Shown here in pieces: positions 50,434-61,500 of a DNA stretch of 64,000 nucleotides. Location of the stretch: positions 53,748 through 117,747 of the forward strand of contig CBFGRV010000003.1 in the NCBI GenBank assembly GCA_965651265.1, in the 5' to 3' direction. The position numbers were made by a program, and so were the translations under genes. The notes below the pieces were generated by a model, which saw only the letters and a program-made list of their open reading frames with translations, had not been told where the DNA came from and made no database searches. Source of the DNA: CBFGRV01 sp965651265. Its GTDB lineage: Bacteria > Bacteroidota > Rhodothermia > Rhodothermales > VXPQ01. Within the stretch, counting starts at the first letter, position 1, and each line of letters opens with the position of its first letter.

Positions 50434-51798
50434 ATGGAAGCCCCGACAACTGACCGAGGCCAATGGTCCTCCAAACTTGGCTTCGTCCTTGCAGCCGCCG
50501 GCTCCGCGATCGGGCTGGGTAACATCTGGCGGTTTCCCTATGTGACGGGGCAGAGTGGCGGAGCGGCATTCGTCATCGTTTATCTGCTGTGCATACTGCT
50601 CATCTGCCTTCCGTATTTGTTCGCCGAGCTCACGATCGGACGCTATAGCAAGAAGAATCCAGTTGGGGCCATCAAAGCCATCAAGGCCGGCACGCCGTGG
50701 ACCCTCGTGGGAGGCCTCTGCGTGCTGACGGGCATCGCCATTCTCAGTTACTATGCCGTCATCGCGGGCTGGGCTTTCGGGTACATCTTCAAAGGAGTGT
50801 TCAGCCCCTCCACGGAGTTCGGTGCCTTCATCTCGACACCCGTTATCGTCATTCCACTTTTCGCACTTTTCATGTTCCTCACCATCCTGGTGGTATACGG
50901 CGGCGTGGAGCACGGAATCGAGAGATGGTCTAAGGTGCTGATGCCCGTTCTGCTCGTCCTGATGCTGGTAATCATCCTCAGATCGGTGACCCTCCCGGGC
51001 GCCGGTGCCGGCCTCGAGTTCTATCTGAAGCCGGATTTCAGCAAGGTCACAGGCGAGGTGATGCTCGCAGCGCTTGGACAGGCCTTCTTCTCGCTAAGTC
51101 TCGGAATGGGGGCCATGATCACATATGGCTCCTACCTGCCAAAGAAGGAGAACATCCTGACGGCAGGAGGTTACGTCGCTGTCTTCGATACCCTTGTAGC
51201 GGTGCTTGCCGGCTTCATGATCTTCCCTGCCGTCTTTGCCTTCGGACAGGACCCTGCCAGCGGCCCTGCGCTCATCTTTGTCGTGCTGCCGGAGGTGTTC
51301 AATGCCATGCCGCTCGGAACCTTGATGAGCGTGATCTTCTTCCTGCTGCTCTCGATTGCGGCGCTCACCTCGACCGTGTCCCTGCTGGAGGTCGTGGTTG
51401 CCTATTTCGTGGATGAGAAGAAGTGGCCACGCAAGCGGTCCGTGTGGATCGTAGGTCTCATCACCTTCGTGATCGGCATCCCTGCCGCGTTGTCCGCCGG
51501 AGCGGTCGACAGACTCTCGGATATGACGTGGCTGGTTGGCGAAGACGGATTTCTCGGTCAGACGGACTTCCTGAGCATCATGGATGCCATCTGGGGCAAC
51601 ATCTCGTTGGCCTTCGGCGCACTGCTGATCAGCATCTTCGTCGGCTGGGTCTGGGGCGCGAAGCAGGCGGCGGCGGAACTGCGCGAGGGGAGCAACTTCT
51701 CTCCAACGGGTCAGAAGATCTGGGGCATCTTTCTGAAGTACGTCTGCCCGGTGTTTATCTTCTTTGTGCTGCTGAACGTGCTTTCGATCATCGGCTAG
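50434..51798 (+). CDS. neurotransmitter:sodium symporter (NSS) family transporter
   Basis: A 454-residue inner-membrane transporter with about 11-12 transmembrane helices. The first helix has the family signature GFVLAAAGSAIGLGNIWRFPY, with the unwound Gly-Asn segment that binds substrate and sodium in LeuT. It should import an amino acid or related compound with Na+. The sodium motive force would suit a marine or halophilic organism. It stands between a creatininase-family gene and a CNNM-type gene, with a 190-base upstream region that holds a TATAAATTC stretch which may be its promoter. Confidence 0.93.
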   Translation: MEAPTTDRGQWSSKLGFVLAAAGSAIGLGNIWRFPYVTGQSGGAAFVIVYLLCILLICLPYLFAELTIGRYSKKNPVGAIKAIKAGTPWTLVGGLCVLTGIAILSYYAVIAGWAFGYIFKGVFSPSTEFGAFISTPVIVIPLFALFMFLTILVVYGGVEHGIERWSKVLMPVLLVLMLVIILRSVTLPGAGAGLEFYLKPDFSKVTGEVMLAALGQAFFSLSLGMGAMITYGSYLPKKENILTAGGYVAVFDTLVAVLAGFMIFPAVFAFGQDPASGPALIFVVLPEVFNAMPLGTLMSVIFFLLLSIAALTSTVSLLEVVVAYFVDEKKWPRKRSVWIVGLITFVIGIPAALSAGAVDRLSDMTWLVGEDGFLGQTDFLSIMDAIWGNISLAFGALLISIFVGWVWGAKQAAAELREGSNFSPTGQKIWGIFLKYVCPVFIFFVLLNVLSIIG

Positions 51799-51890
51799 GG
51801 GCGATCGTCATCGGAACACACCCGGAATTTTCCGGTTGCGTCCATTTCGGGATGTCCGTGTAACAGACGGAGGGCTCATCCTCGACCAAG

Positions 51891-53279
51891 TTGGACCCTG
51901 ACTCTGCCTCATTACTTCTGCACGTCTTCCTTTTACAGCACGCGCTGGTCCCCTTGACGACGGGGTTTGTCGTCGGTAGTCTGATCACCCTGCTGGTCCT
52001 GCTTTTTCTGTCGGCCGTATTCTCCGGATCGGAGGTGGCGTTGTTTTCGCTGACAGGATCCTCCCGAGATGCGCTCGCCGCGCGAACGGACCGGGCCAGC
52101 CAACGCGTCTTGAAGCTGCTCGAGCGACCCCGCCAGCTGCTCATTAGCATCCTGATCCTCAACACGGTGGTCAATGTGGCGGCGGCCATCGTTGCTGCCC
52201 TGCTAACGGGCTCTTTTGCCGTGGCGATGAACTGGAGCCCTACGGTCACCATCGTTCTCGAGGTGCTGGCGCTGACGTTCGTGCTGCTCGTATTGAGTGA
52301 GATCACGCCGAAGCTTCTGGCGACCCAGCATGCGATCGCCTTCAGCCGGGCCGTTTCCGGATTTCTGAGCATCTTTCACCGGATTCTGTATCCGATTTCG
52401 AATCTGCTGGCGAATTCGACACGTCTGATGCAGGGGCGGATCGCGGCAGGCAAGCGGTACATTTCGAGCGAGGACCTGAAGGCGCTCGCCGATGTGGGCG
52501 AGGCCCACGGAACGCTCGAGGAGGAGGAGCGCGAGCTCATCTATTCGATCGTGGAGTTCGGCGAGACATCCGTGCGCGAGATCATGGTCAGCCGGCTCGA
52601 CATTGTAGCGTTGCCGCTTTCGGCCACGCTCGACGAAGCCCTCGAGCTCATCCGCACGAGCGGCCACTCGCGGATGCCCCTCTACGTCGACCATCTAGAC
52701 AACATCCTGGGGATCATCTACGCGAAGGACCTCCTCCCCCACCTGCATCGGGATGACGGTTCGGCCCGTCTGGACTGGACGCGAATTGCGCGGCCGGCCA
52801 TTTTCGTGCCGCTGGGGAAAAAGTTGGGGGACCTCTTGAAGGACTTTCAGACCCGAAAGACGCACATCGCCATCGTCGTGGACGAGTATGGCGGCACGGC
52901 GGGCCTCGTCACGCTCGAGGACGTGCTCGAGGAAATCGTCGGCGAGATCCGCGACGAGCACGATGATCACGACGACAACCTGTTCGAGCGGATCGACGAC
53001 AAGACGTTCCGCTTCGATGCGCGCATCAATCTGGATGATGTCAACGAGATCCTCGGTACGGAGCTAGACACCGAAGAGTACGATTTCGAGACCCTCGGCG
53101 GGCTCATCTTCCACGTGATGGGCAGTATTCCCGCCGAAGGTGACGAGCTCGAGTTCGGATCGCTCAAGATGCGCATCGAATCGCTCGAGAATCACCGAAT
53201 CGGACAGGTGCTCGTTGAAGTCGTACCGGAGGCGATGGAAGAGCAGATGACCAACGGAGAGGCCGAGAAGGAGCGTTAG
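51891..53279 (+). CDS. CNNM/CorC-type DUF21-CBS membrane protein (GldE/HlyC-like)
   Basis: A 462-residue protein with a DUF21/CNNM transmembrane domain (about 20-200: LSAVFSGSEVALFSL, LSEITPKLLA), a CBS pair (about 225-350: MVSRLDIVALP, IVVDEYGGTAGLVTLEDVLEEIVGEI) and a C-terminal CorC_HlyC domain (about 375-455). Proteins of this type transport or regulate Mg2+ and in Bacteroidota include GldE, linked to gliding/T9SS. Assignment to GldE is not made. The start is a TTG at 51891, since no ATG or GTG precedes the conserved first helix. The gene ends 5 bases before the YfiM-like gene. Confidence 0.9.
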   Translation: MDPDSASLLLHVFLLQHALVPLTTGFVVGSLITLLVLLFLSAVFSGSEVALFSLTGSSRDALAARTDRASQRVLKLLERPRQLLISILILNTVVNVAAAIVAALLTGSFAVAMNWSPTVTIVLEVLALTFVLLVLSEITPKLLATQHAIAFSRAVSGFLSIFHRILYPISNLLANSTRLMQGRIAAGKRYISSEDLKALADVGEAHGTLEEEERELIYSIVEFGETSVREIMVSRLDIVALPLSATLDEALELIRTSGHSRMPLYVDHLDNILGIIYAKDLLPHLHRDDGSARLDWTRIARPAIFVPLGKKLGDLLKDFQTRKTHIAIVVDEYGGTAGLVTLEDVLEEIVGEIRDEHDDHDDNLFERIDDKTFRFDARINLDDVNEILGTELDTEEYDFETLGGLIFHVMGSIPAEGDELEFGSLKMRIESLENHRIGQVLVEVVPEAMEEQMTNGEAEKER

Positions 53280-53284
53280 CAGGC

Positions 53285-53848
53285 ATGCCTCGCCACCGGA
53301 GTATTTTGTGGATTGCCGCCATGCTCATCGTGTGGATGCCGGCGTCTGCAGAGGCTCTGCCAGGAGATGGCCCGCAGCGTTCGATGACGCCGGCCGAGTT
53401 GCGCTCCCACCTGCTGCATGGCCGTGCAGGGCTTGGGGCCGGCAGCATCATCCCGCGTGATGGCACTCGGCTGGACGAGCGATTGCGCTACGCCTCATCG
53501 TTTCCTAGCTTCCAGCATTCTTCGATAAACGGGTCGTGGCGTGAAGAAACCGTGCCAACGCCCGCTCCGTTCGATGCTCAGGCTGAGGATCGCTGGCTGG
53601 CCTTCGATAAGGTGCAGCACCTGACCTTCAGCTTCCTCTGGACGCTCGGTACTCAATACGTGACCGTGAACAAGGGCCGGATTTCAGAACGTCACGCCCT
53701 TCCCATCTCCATCACTTCGAGCGCCGTCGTCGGCGTGTCCAAAGAAGTCTACGATTTGCACGTCGGCCCGTCGCGCTACTTCAGCAAGAAAGATCTCGCC
53801 GCCGACGCACTCGGGATTCTACTCGCCGCAGGCCTCATCCTTCTTTAG
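53285..53848 (+). CDS. YfiM/DUF2279-like exported protein
   Basis: A 187-residue protein with a Sec signal (ASAEA). Its C-terminal half (about 105-187) has DKVQHLTFSF, VGVSKEVYDL and FSKKDLAADALGILLA, the pattern of the YfiM/DUF2279 family, whose members sit at the membrane and whose function is unknown. It starts 5 bases after the CNNM-type gene and should be translated from the same transcript. The middle part (about 35-105) is not recognised. Confidence 0.75.
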   Translation: MPRHRSILWIAAMLIVWMPASAEALPGDGPQRSMTPAELRSHLLHGRAGLGAGSIIPRDGTRLDERLRYASSFPSFQHSSINGSWREETVPTPAPFDAQAEDRWLAFDKVQHLTFSFLWTLGTQYVTVNKGRISERHALPISITSSAVVGVSKEVYDLHVGPSRYFSKKDLAADALGILLAAGLILL

Positions 53849-53937
53849 AAGATTGCATGATGGAGCTTTTGTTCGGAATAGATTTTGGGTCGGTGCTCCG
53901 TCTCCCGGCTCGTCTTACTACCAGAATGCCAGGCTGA

Positions 53938-55434
53938 ATGCGACAGATCAAGGAATACTGCGGCATCTTCGGGATATTCAACGCACCTGAGGCCGCGCGG
54001 CAGATCTATTACGGGCTGCACGCGCTTCAGCATCGCGGGCAGGAGTCCACGGGGATCGTCACATCCACGTATGACGAGTCGAAACAGCGGCGCGTCATGC
54101 CTACGCACAAGGATCGCGGCCTGGTGCTCGATGTCTTCAGCGACCCGGCCCTCTTCGAATTTAAGCTACTCGGCGATGCCGGCATCGGGCACAATCGCTA
54201 TTCGACGAGCGGTTCATCCAACAACAAGGCAAACATCCAGCCCCTCGTGGTGCATTACCGCGATGGGAACGTGGCCATCGCGCACAATGGAAACCTGTCG
54301 AACGCCCGCGAGCTGCGGCAATCATTCAGCGACCGCGGGACCCTCTTCCAGACGACCAGCGATACGGAGCTCATTCTCCATCTGATCGCGCAGAGCCGGC
54401 GGCAGAAGCAGATCGATCAGATCATGGATGCACTCACGCAGGTGGAGGGCGCGTTTTCGCTACTCCTGCTGACGGACGAGAATCTGATTGCCGTGCGCGA
54501 TCCCAACGGTTTTCGGCCCCTATCTCTGGCGCGCCTGGAGCGGCCCGATCGACCCGGGAGCTTCTCTTACTGCGTGGCGAGCGAGACGTGTGCATTCGAC
54601 CTCATCGGCGCCGAATACATCCGCGACATCGAACCGGGTGAGATTCTCGTGATCGACCGCGAGGGCTGCGAAACGGGCGAATTCCAGAGCTATCACCTGC
54701 CGCAGCGTTTCGGCATCAGCCAATGCGTCTTCGAGTACGTGTATTTTTCGCGCCCGGATTCGAAGATTTATGGCGAGATGGTCGACAAAGTGCGCCGGAA
54801 GATCGGCAAGCAACTCGCGCACGAGGCGCCGGTACCCCTCGTCGAGGAGGAAGAGAAGCCGATCGTGATCTCCGTGCCCGACTCGTCGAACACGAGTGCG
54901 CTCGGTTTCGTGAGTGAGTGCCAGAAGCTGGGGTATCCCTGCCGGTTCGAGATCGGCCTCATCCGAAATCACTACGTTGGCCGCACCTTCATCTCGCCGG
55001 GGCAGGACAAGCGCGAGATGAGGGTCAGGTGCAAGTTCAATACTGTCGAGGGCGTGCTGAAAGATCGCATCGTGGTGATCGTCGACGACTCCATCGTGCG
55101 AGGAACGACGGCCCGCTACATCGTCAACATGATCCGCGACGCGGGCGCAAAGGAGGTCCACTTCCGCGTCGCTTCTCCGCCCGTCATCAGCCCGTGCTAC
55201 TACGGGATGGACTTTCCAAGCTACGGCGAGCTCCTGGCCCAGCAGTTCGATTCGGAGGAGGAGATGGCGGCGTGGCTCGGTGTGGATTCGCTCTCCTATT
55301 TGTCTGTCGACGGTCTGATGACGGCCGTCCGCTCCGCGAACCCGTCCAAGCTTGGCTACTGCAACGCGTGCTTCACGGCCAACTACCCTGTGCCGGTGGA
55401 GATGGGGGTGGAGAAGGAGGAAAATGAGTGGTAG
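53938..55434 (+). CDS. purF: amidophosphoribosyltransferase PurF, B. subtilis [4Fe-4S] type
   Basis: A 498-residue enzyme that makes 5-phosphoribosylamine from PRPP and glutamine, the first step of purine synthesis. Cys8 (EYCGIFG) is the glutaminase nucleophile once a 7-residue propeptide is cut off. The PRTase domain has the PRPP loop VVIVDDSIVRGTT. Four cysteines match the B. subtilis [4Fe-4S] cluster: QCVFEYVYF, SPCYYGMD and the CNACF pair at the C-terminus. The E. coli type lacks these, so this is the clustered, propeptide-bearing form. It stands alone; no pur neighbours are visible. Confidence 0.96.
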   Translation: MRQIKEYCGIFGIFNAPEAARQIYYGLHALQHRGQESTGIVTSTYDESKQRRVMPTHKDRGLVLDVFSDPALFEFKLLGDAGIGHNRYSTSGSSNNKANIQPLVVHYRDGNVAIAHNGNLSNARELRQSFSDRGTLFQTTSDTELILHLIAQSRRQKQIDQIMDALTQVEGAFSLLLLTDENLIAVRDPNGFRPLSLARLERPDRPGSFSYCVASETCAFDLIGAEYIRDIEPGEILVIDREGCETGEFQSYHLPQRFGISQCVFEYVYFSRPDSKIYGEMVDKVRRKIGKQLAHEAPVPLVEEEEKPIVISVPDSSNTSALGFVSECQKLGYPCRFEIGLIRNHYVGRTFISPGQDKREMRVRCKFNTVEGVLKDRIVVIVDDSIVRGTTARYIVNMIRDAGAKEVHFRVASPPVISPCYYGMDFPSYGELLAQQFDSEEEMAAWLGVDSLSYLSVDGLMTAVRSANPSKLGYCNACFTANYPVPVEMGVEKEENEW

Positions 55435-55469
55435 GGTTGCTGGTTGCCGGGTACTAGTTGCTGACTGGT
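55435..55469. repeat. heptad-period intergenic repeat (copy 3)
   Basis: Five 7-mers start right at the purF stop: GGTTGCT, GGTTGCC, GGGTACT, AGTTGCT, GACTGGT. They match the degenerate heptads at 5526 and 7532, showing that the family is dispersed across the chromosome and not bound to one operon. Confidence 0.55.
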
Positions 55470-55578
55470 GCCGGGGCTAGATGTACGACCAGTAAACTTG
55501 GGATGAGGTGTCCGGTGCAGGGGTCATTATGCGCATCAGAGGGAGATATGTGCATACAACCCTCTAGCATCCTGGATC

Positions 55579-58500
55579 ATGCGGTACTTGGTCTCCCTCG
55601 TCTCCGTCGCTCTATTCTCCCTGTTGACGGTCCCCTCGTTCGCCCAGACGGACGGCTACTGGGACCCCCGCTTCACACCGCCCGATGAGGGACTCGGCTT
55701 TTATCGCCCTGTGGATGCGATTGCGATCGATCCATCGTCGGGCGACCTGTACGTCGGTGGGGGGCCCTTGCTGCGGGACAACGGCCGCGCCGTGGTGCGC
55801 TGGACCGGCAGCGGCTGGGAGTCGCTCCCGGGTAACTTCAACGGCGTCGTCTTCTCCCTCGCCGTGGGAAGTGACGGTACCGTTTACGCCGGCGGCGACT
55901 TCACTTCGATCGACGGCGCCGAGATCCACCACGTAGCACGGTACGACGGTTCCTCGTGGAGCGCACTCGGACAGGGCGTCGACGGCCGCGTCGCCGCCCT
56001 GGCCGTCGATCCTGCCACAGGCCATCTATACGCCGGAGGGAGTTTCAACGAGGTCCGGCAGGCGAACGGCGAGTTGGTCCCATCGCCGGGGCTCGTCCGA
56101 TGGGCGGACTCCGCGTGGGAGCGCGTCGGCTACGGAGCCGAATCGAACGTGGTGGATGCCATCGCCTTCGATCCGGTCAGTGGGGATCTGTTCGTGGGCG
56201 GCAGGCTCAATCCCGGGCTGCGCAATGCGGACAGCACGCTCGTCTCGATGAGCCACGTCGGCCGCTTCGACGGCTCCGTGTGGACCCCGGTTGAGAATTC
56301 GTCCGAGCTTCCCATGAGTACCGTTAGGGACGTCGCATTCGACGGCGAAGGACGGCTCTACGTCGCACACGCCACGTCCGGAGGCTTGGCCCTCTGGAAT
56401 CGCACGGCCTGGTCGATGCCCGCCGGCGGGCTCGGTCGCATCGAGCCGAACGGTTCGCGCAGCGGCGATAACGGTATTTCGCTGGCCATCGGGGCGGAGC
56501 GGATCTACGTCGGTGGCTCCTTTGATTTCGTCACCCAGCCCGACGGAACCACAGAGTTCGCTCCCGGCATCGTGGCCTACGATCCTGCCACCAACCGGTT
56601 CGTCGCCCTCGGAGCGGGAATCAACCGGTCGACTACAGCAGGGCACTCTGCTCGCGCGCTTGGTGTGCGATCAGGCGGCCAGGAGGAGCTCTTCATCGGA
56701 GGAACCTTTACGGAGGCCGGCGCCCGGCCGGCCGCAAATATCGCACGCTGGACGGATACCCCGCCCTTCAGCGCCACCGACGTCACGTTCCGTGTGGACA
56801 TGCGCACACCCATGCGGCTGGGGCTCCTGCGAGGCTTGAGCTTCACCTTTCCGACGAGCCGCCGGCCCATCGTGGACGTCGAAGCCGGCGACGCGCCGGG
56901 TACGTACCTCCTCTCGGATCTCGACGGCGATTCCGTGTGGACCGTGCGGACGGCGATGCCGCGAGGCACTACCATCGAATACGCGTTCGGCTACGACGTG
57001 AGCGGAGGGGGTTTCGAGCCCGGGACGGACCAGGTGCATGAGCTCGGTGGGCCGGATGGGGTTGCCCGATCAACGTCCCTCACGAATGCACCGGCACACA
57101 CGCTACCGACGGTTGCCTTCGACAATTTTCCACTGCGGTCGATTGACCCAGATTTCGAGTTCCGAAGTGATGACCACTTCGCTGCCGGCAATCCGAGCGG
57201 GCGAACCATCCCCGGCAATAGCCCGCAAGGTAACGTGCGCGTCGACCCCGCCGACCTCGATCGCAACATGCAGGTGAGCGCGCGCTTGTATCTGAAGGAT
57301 CCCGGCGGCGCGGCGCCGGACAGCATCGCACTCGTCGCGGAAACGGCTTTCTGGGCGATCGATCACGCTCCTCGATCAGCTGAATTTCTCACCGAGATCA
57401 CGTTCGACTACCGCATCGTTCCCGGCATTGCGGAGCCGGCGGATCTGAGGCTGCTTTATCGGCCGAATGCCTTTTCCGCCTGGCAGGTCGTCCCCTCGGA
57501 GGCGAATCCCGCGAGCGAGCGCATAGCCGCACCGGATCTCTCTCAGATCGCCGGCGAGTGGACGATCGGATCCGTATCAACGGCCAACGTGCTGTCCGCA
57601 GAAGCGCCGATTGCCGCATCGAATCCCAGACCTGCAAACGGCGTGCTTTCCGCACCCATCCAGCCCCTTTTCGAATGGACGGGAGGCGTCAACGCACAGT
57701 CGTACGACCTCTACCTCTGGCTCGCGAGCGAAGCGGAGCCCGTTCAGCCGCTTGCCGAAGCGCTGACAGAAGGCCGCTTCAAACACACATCCAACCTCCT
57801 CATAGGCGAGACCTACAACTGGCGGGTGGTCGCGAAGAACATCAACGGCGAGACACCGGGGCCCGTCTGGTCCTTCACCGTCGGTGCTGTCCCCGACCTA
57901 ACCGTGACCTCGATCAACGGTCCCGCCTCCGGGTTTTCGGGACAGCCGATCGAAGTCTCATGGACCGTGGAGAATCAGGGGGATGGGGGCACGAATGCGC
58001 CGCTCTGGTACGACGGGATCTTCCTGTCCGATTCGCCCACCTTTGCGGAGCAGGACGCTGTCTTTCTCGCCGAATTCGAAAACCTGATCTTCCTGGGACC
58101 CGGTGAGGCCTATGCGAACACCCAGATGGTCACTCTGCCGGAGGGCGTCGACGGGCTCCGTTACCTGCACGTGGTAACCGATGCCGGCAAACGTAACATC
58201 GTGCAAGGCCGCATGGGACCGGATCATCTCGACGAGAATGACGAGGACAACAACATTGCCTCCGCCGCGCTCGACATCACGCTCTCAGCGTTTGCCGATC
58301 TCGTCGTCGAGAGCGTGGTCGCGGCGTCGAATGTCTTTTCGGGAGATAGCGTAGACGTGACGTACACGGTGAGGAATGCGGGCACCGGCAGAACGAGTGC
58401 GACCGAATGGACCGACTCGTTCTTCCTGAGTGACGACGACGAGTTCGATTTCCTCTTCACGATCGCCGACGGATCGATTCGGGTGGATGAGCTGCTGTTG

Positions 58501-61500
58501 GCAACCGTCACCCATACCGGCGCGCTGGAGCCCGGCGAAAGCTACACGGAAACTGTGCGCCTTAAGCTTCCAGATTCGGCCACTGGCGATTACACGGTTT
58601 TTGCTTATGCCGACATCGTTATCGGAGCCAGCGACAAGGGTCCCGAACGCGGAGCCGTCTACGAATACAACGCCGAACAGAACAACTGGACGGGTCGGGC
58701 GCTGAGCAGCACACTCACGCCGCCGCCCGATCTGGTCGTGACGTCCGTAACGCCTCCTGCCGACGCGGAGTCCGGACAGGAGGTGGAGCTTCAATGGACG
58801 GTTGAGAACCAGGGCCCCGGCCCGACGCGGGTCGATACCTGGAGGGACGTCGTGTACCTCTCTCCGACGGCGACCTTTGATTCCTCCACGGCCGTGGTAC
58901 TCGGCAGCTTCCGGCACGTCGGCGTCCTCGTGCCCGATGCTTCCTATACAGGCTCCGGGTTCGTCAGAGTGCCCGACGGCGTCGAGGGCGAGCAGTATTT
59001 CTTCGTCGCCACGGACGGGCGCAGCCAGGTCTACGAGCACACGTTCGAGGCCAATAACCGGGGTGCCGCCGGGCAGGCCGCCGCAGTCACGCTCGCGCCC
59101 TATCCCGACCTCCAGGTTACTCAGGTCAGCGCCGGACCCCCGCAAGTTCAGGCGGGGCGCGAGCTGGCGCTCTCCTACACTGTCGAAAACACGGGTACCG
59201 CAACGGTCTCGAGCGGTTGGGTCGATTCCGTCTACGTGCTCACGTCACCGGTTTGGGATCCCGGCGCGGCTCCTGCAGCCATCGGCGTGGACCAGGATCC
59301 CGGACTCCAGCCGGGCGATTCTCGCGAACGGACGGTCGCGGTCAGGGTCCCCGCCGGCATGGCAGGCACGGCGTACGTGTTCGTGAAGGTCGATGCACGC
59401 GGCCTCGTATTTGAGCACCCTGACCTGGAAAAGAATGAGGGCCGTAGCGGAGCTATTTCGGTAGGCGGGTATCCGCCCGTTGATCTCGAAGTCAGCGTCG
59501 AGAGCGTTCCGGCGACTGCACTTTCGGGAGACATCCTGACTGTGGCAGTCCGGGTGACCAACGTCGGAGCCGCACCGACTCTCGTCAGCGAGTGGGCCGA
59601 CCGCGTGTATCTCTCTACGGACGAGTCGATCGACTCCGACGATGTGCTGATTGCCGACCGTGTTCATCAAGGGCGGCTGGCGGCCGGTGATGGATATGTC
59701 ATTGGAGCGATGCCGTTGCCGGAAGACGTCATCGGCAATCGATTCCTGATCTTTCACACCGATGCCGGCGATCACGTGCCTGAAACAGACGAGCAGAACA
59801 ACGTCGCCGTCGCGCCGATCACCATCGCGCTCACCGATCCGGCCGACCTGCGCGTCACCTCCGTCACGGCTCCGGCTACGGTCCTGGGCGGGCAATCGGC
59901 CGTCGTGGAGTGGACCATTACGAACACTGGCACAGGCGCAACGCGGTCAGCCTCGGGCGGTTGGTTCGATGCCGTCTTCCTGTCGCCGGACGGCCAATTG
60001 GACGGCAACGACGTGCTTCTCGGTTCGCGAGAACACGTCGGAGACCTCGGTGCCGGCGCGAGCTACGAGGCGAGCATGCAGTTCGCCGTGCCGGCCTTCG
60101 CGTCGGGGAAGTACGTATTTCTCGTGCAGACCGACCGTCGAAACGATGTCTACGAGCACCTGGCCGAGCTCAATAATGTCTCATCGGCCGAAACCGAGCT
60201 CGCGCTTCCGGCGCCGGCCGACCTGGTCGTTCACTCCATCGCTGTCCCCGGTCATGCCACGCCTGGCGAGCCGGTCCTGGTCACGTGGACGCTGGCGAAT
60301 GAGGGTACGAATCCGGCTCGCGGGGTGATGAGAGAGGTCGTCTTCGTGTCCGAGGATGCGGAATGGGACATCGACGATCCGATCCTGGGCACGCTCGAGC
60401 GAGAGATCGACCTTGCTCCTGGAGCCCAACAGGCCATGATGATGAGCGTCGATGTCCTCCACACCTACAAGCTGCAGAGTTCGGGCGAGGTCAGTGAGAT
60501 TCTTCCGGGCATTCCTCCGGGTGCCTATTACGCGATCGTCCGGACGGACATCACGAATGCCATTCGTGAGACGGACGTCGCGAACAATACCTCCACCTCG
60601 GAGGCTGCGATGGTGGTCGACGTCCCTGTGCTCACGCCGGGCGTGCCGGAGACTTTTGCGCTCGCCGCGGGTGAGGCCCGGTACTACCGCCTGGTTGCGG
60701 CGCCCGACCAGGACATCCGCGTCTCGCTCTCGACCGACGAGCCGGATGCATCAAACGAGATCTACGCCGCTTTCGAGCGCCCGCCCGTCGCGGGCGGCGA
60801 CTTCGACGCCGCGGCGGCCGCGCCGTTCACGGCGAATCAGACGCTTCTCCTTCCGGCCACAGATGCCGGGACCTACTTCCTCCTTGTGATGGCCCGCGGA
60901 CTGCCGGGCGATGCCGTCTCGGAAACCGTCACGCTGGCTGCAGACATACTCGGCTTCCAGGTGACGGGCATATCGCCGGACGTTGGTGGACAGGGGCAGG
61001 TCACCACCACGGTCACCGGCGGAGGCTTTCGCGAGGGCGACCGGGTCTTCCTTCGTGACGGCGGCCGAACGGCGTTCGGCGAGATCCTGGAGAGCGCGTC
61101 CACGGAACGGCGCGTCCGCTTCTATCTGAGTGACGTGCCCGTCGGCACGTACGACCTGGTCGTCGATCGCGGGGAGGGGTCGGAGGAGACCGTCCTCGCC
61201 GAGGCCTTCACCGTCGAGCCTGCAGTTCCGCTCCGCACGGCGACGGCTGTTCACGATCCCGGCGCCATCCGATCCGATGCGCGCGGCATTTTCCGGGTCG
61301 AGGTATCGAATACCGGAAACGTCGATATCCCTTACCTCGCCGTGAGCACCTTCGCACCTCGGACGCAGGTCCTCCACGTGCGAACCGAAATGATGGCGCT
61401 CGGCGACGTCTTCGAGCGGCCCGGCTCACCGATCACCGACTACGTGGACTTCGCGCGCATCTCGGACGACATGCGCGTGATTCCGCTCGTCGGCCGCGAC

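Noticed and set aside
51891..53279. Naming the CNNM-type protein GldE
   Set aside because: DUF21-CBS-CorC proteins are too alike to separate by eye, and the neighbouring genes are not gliding genes.
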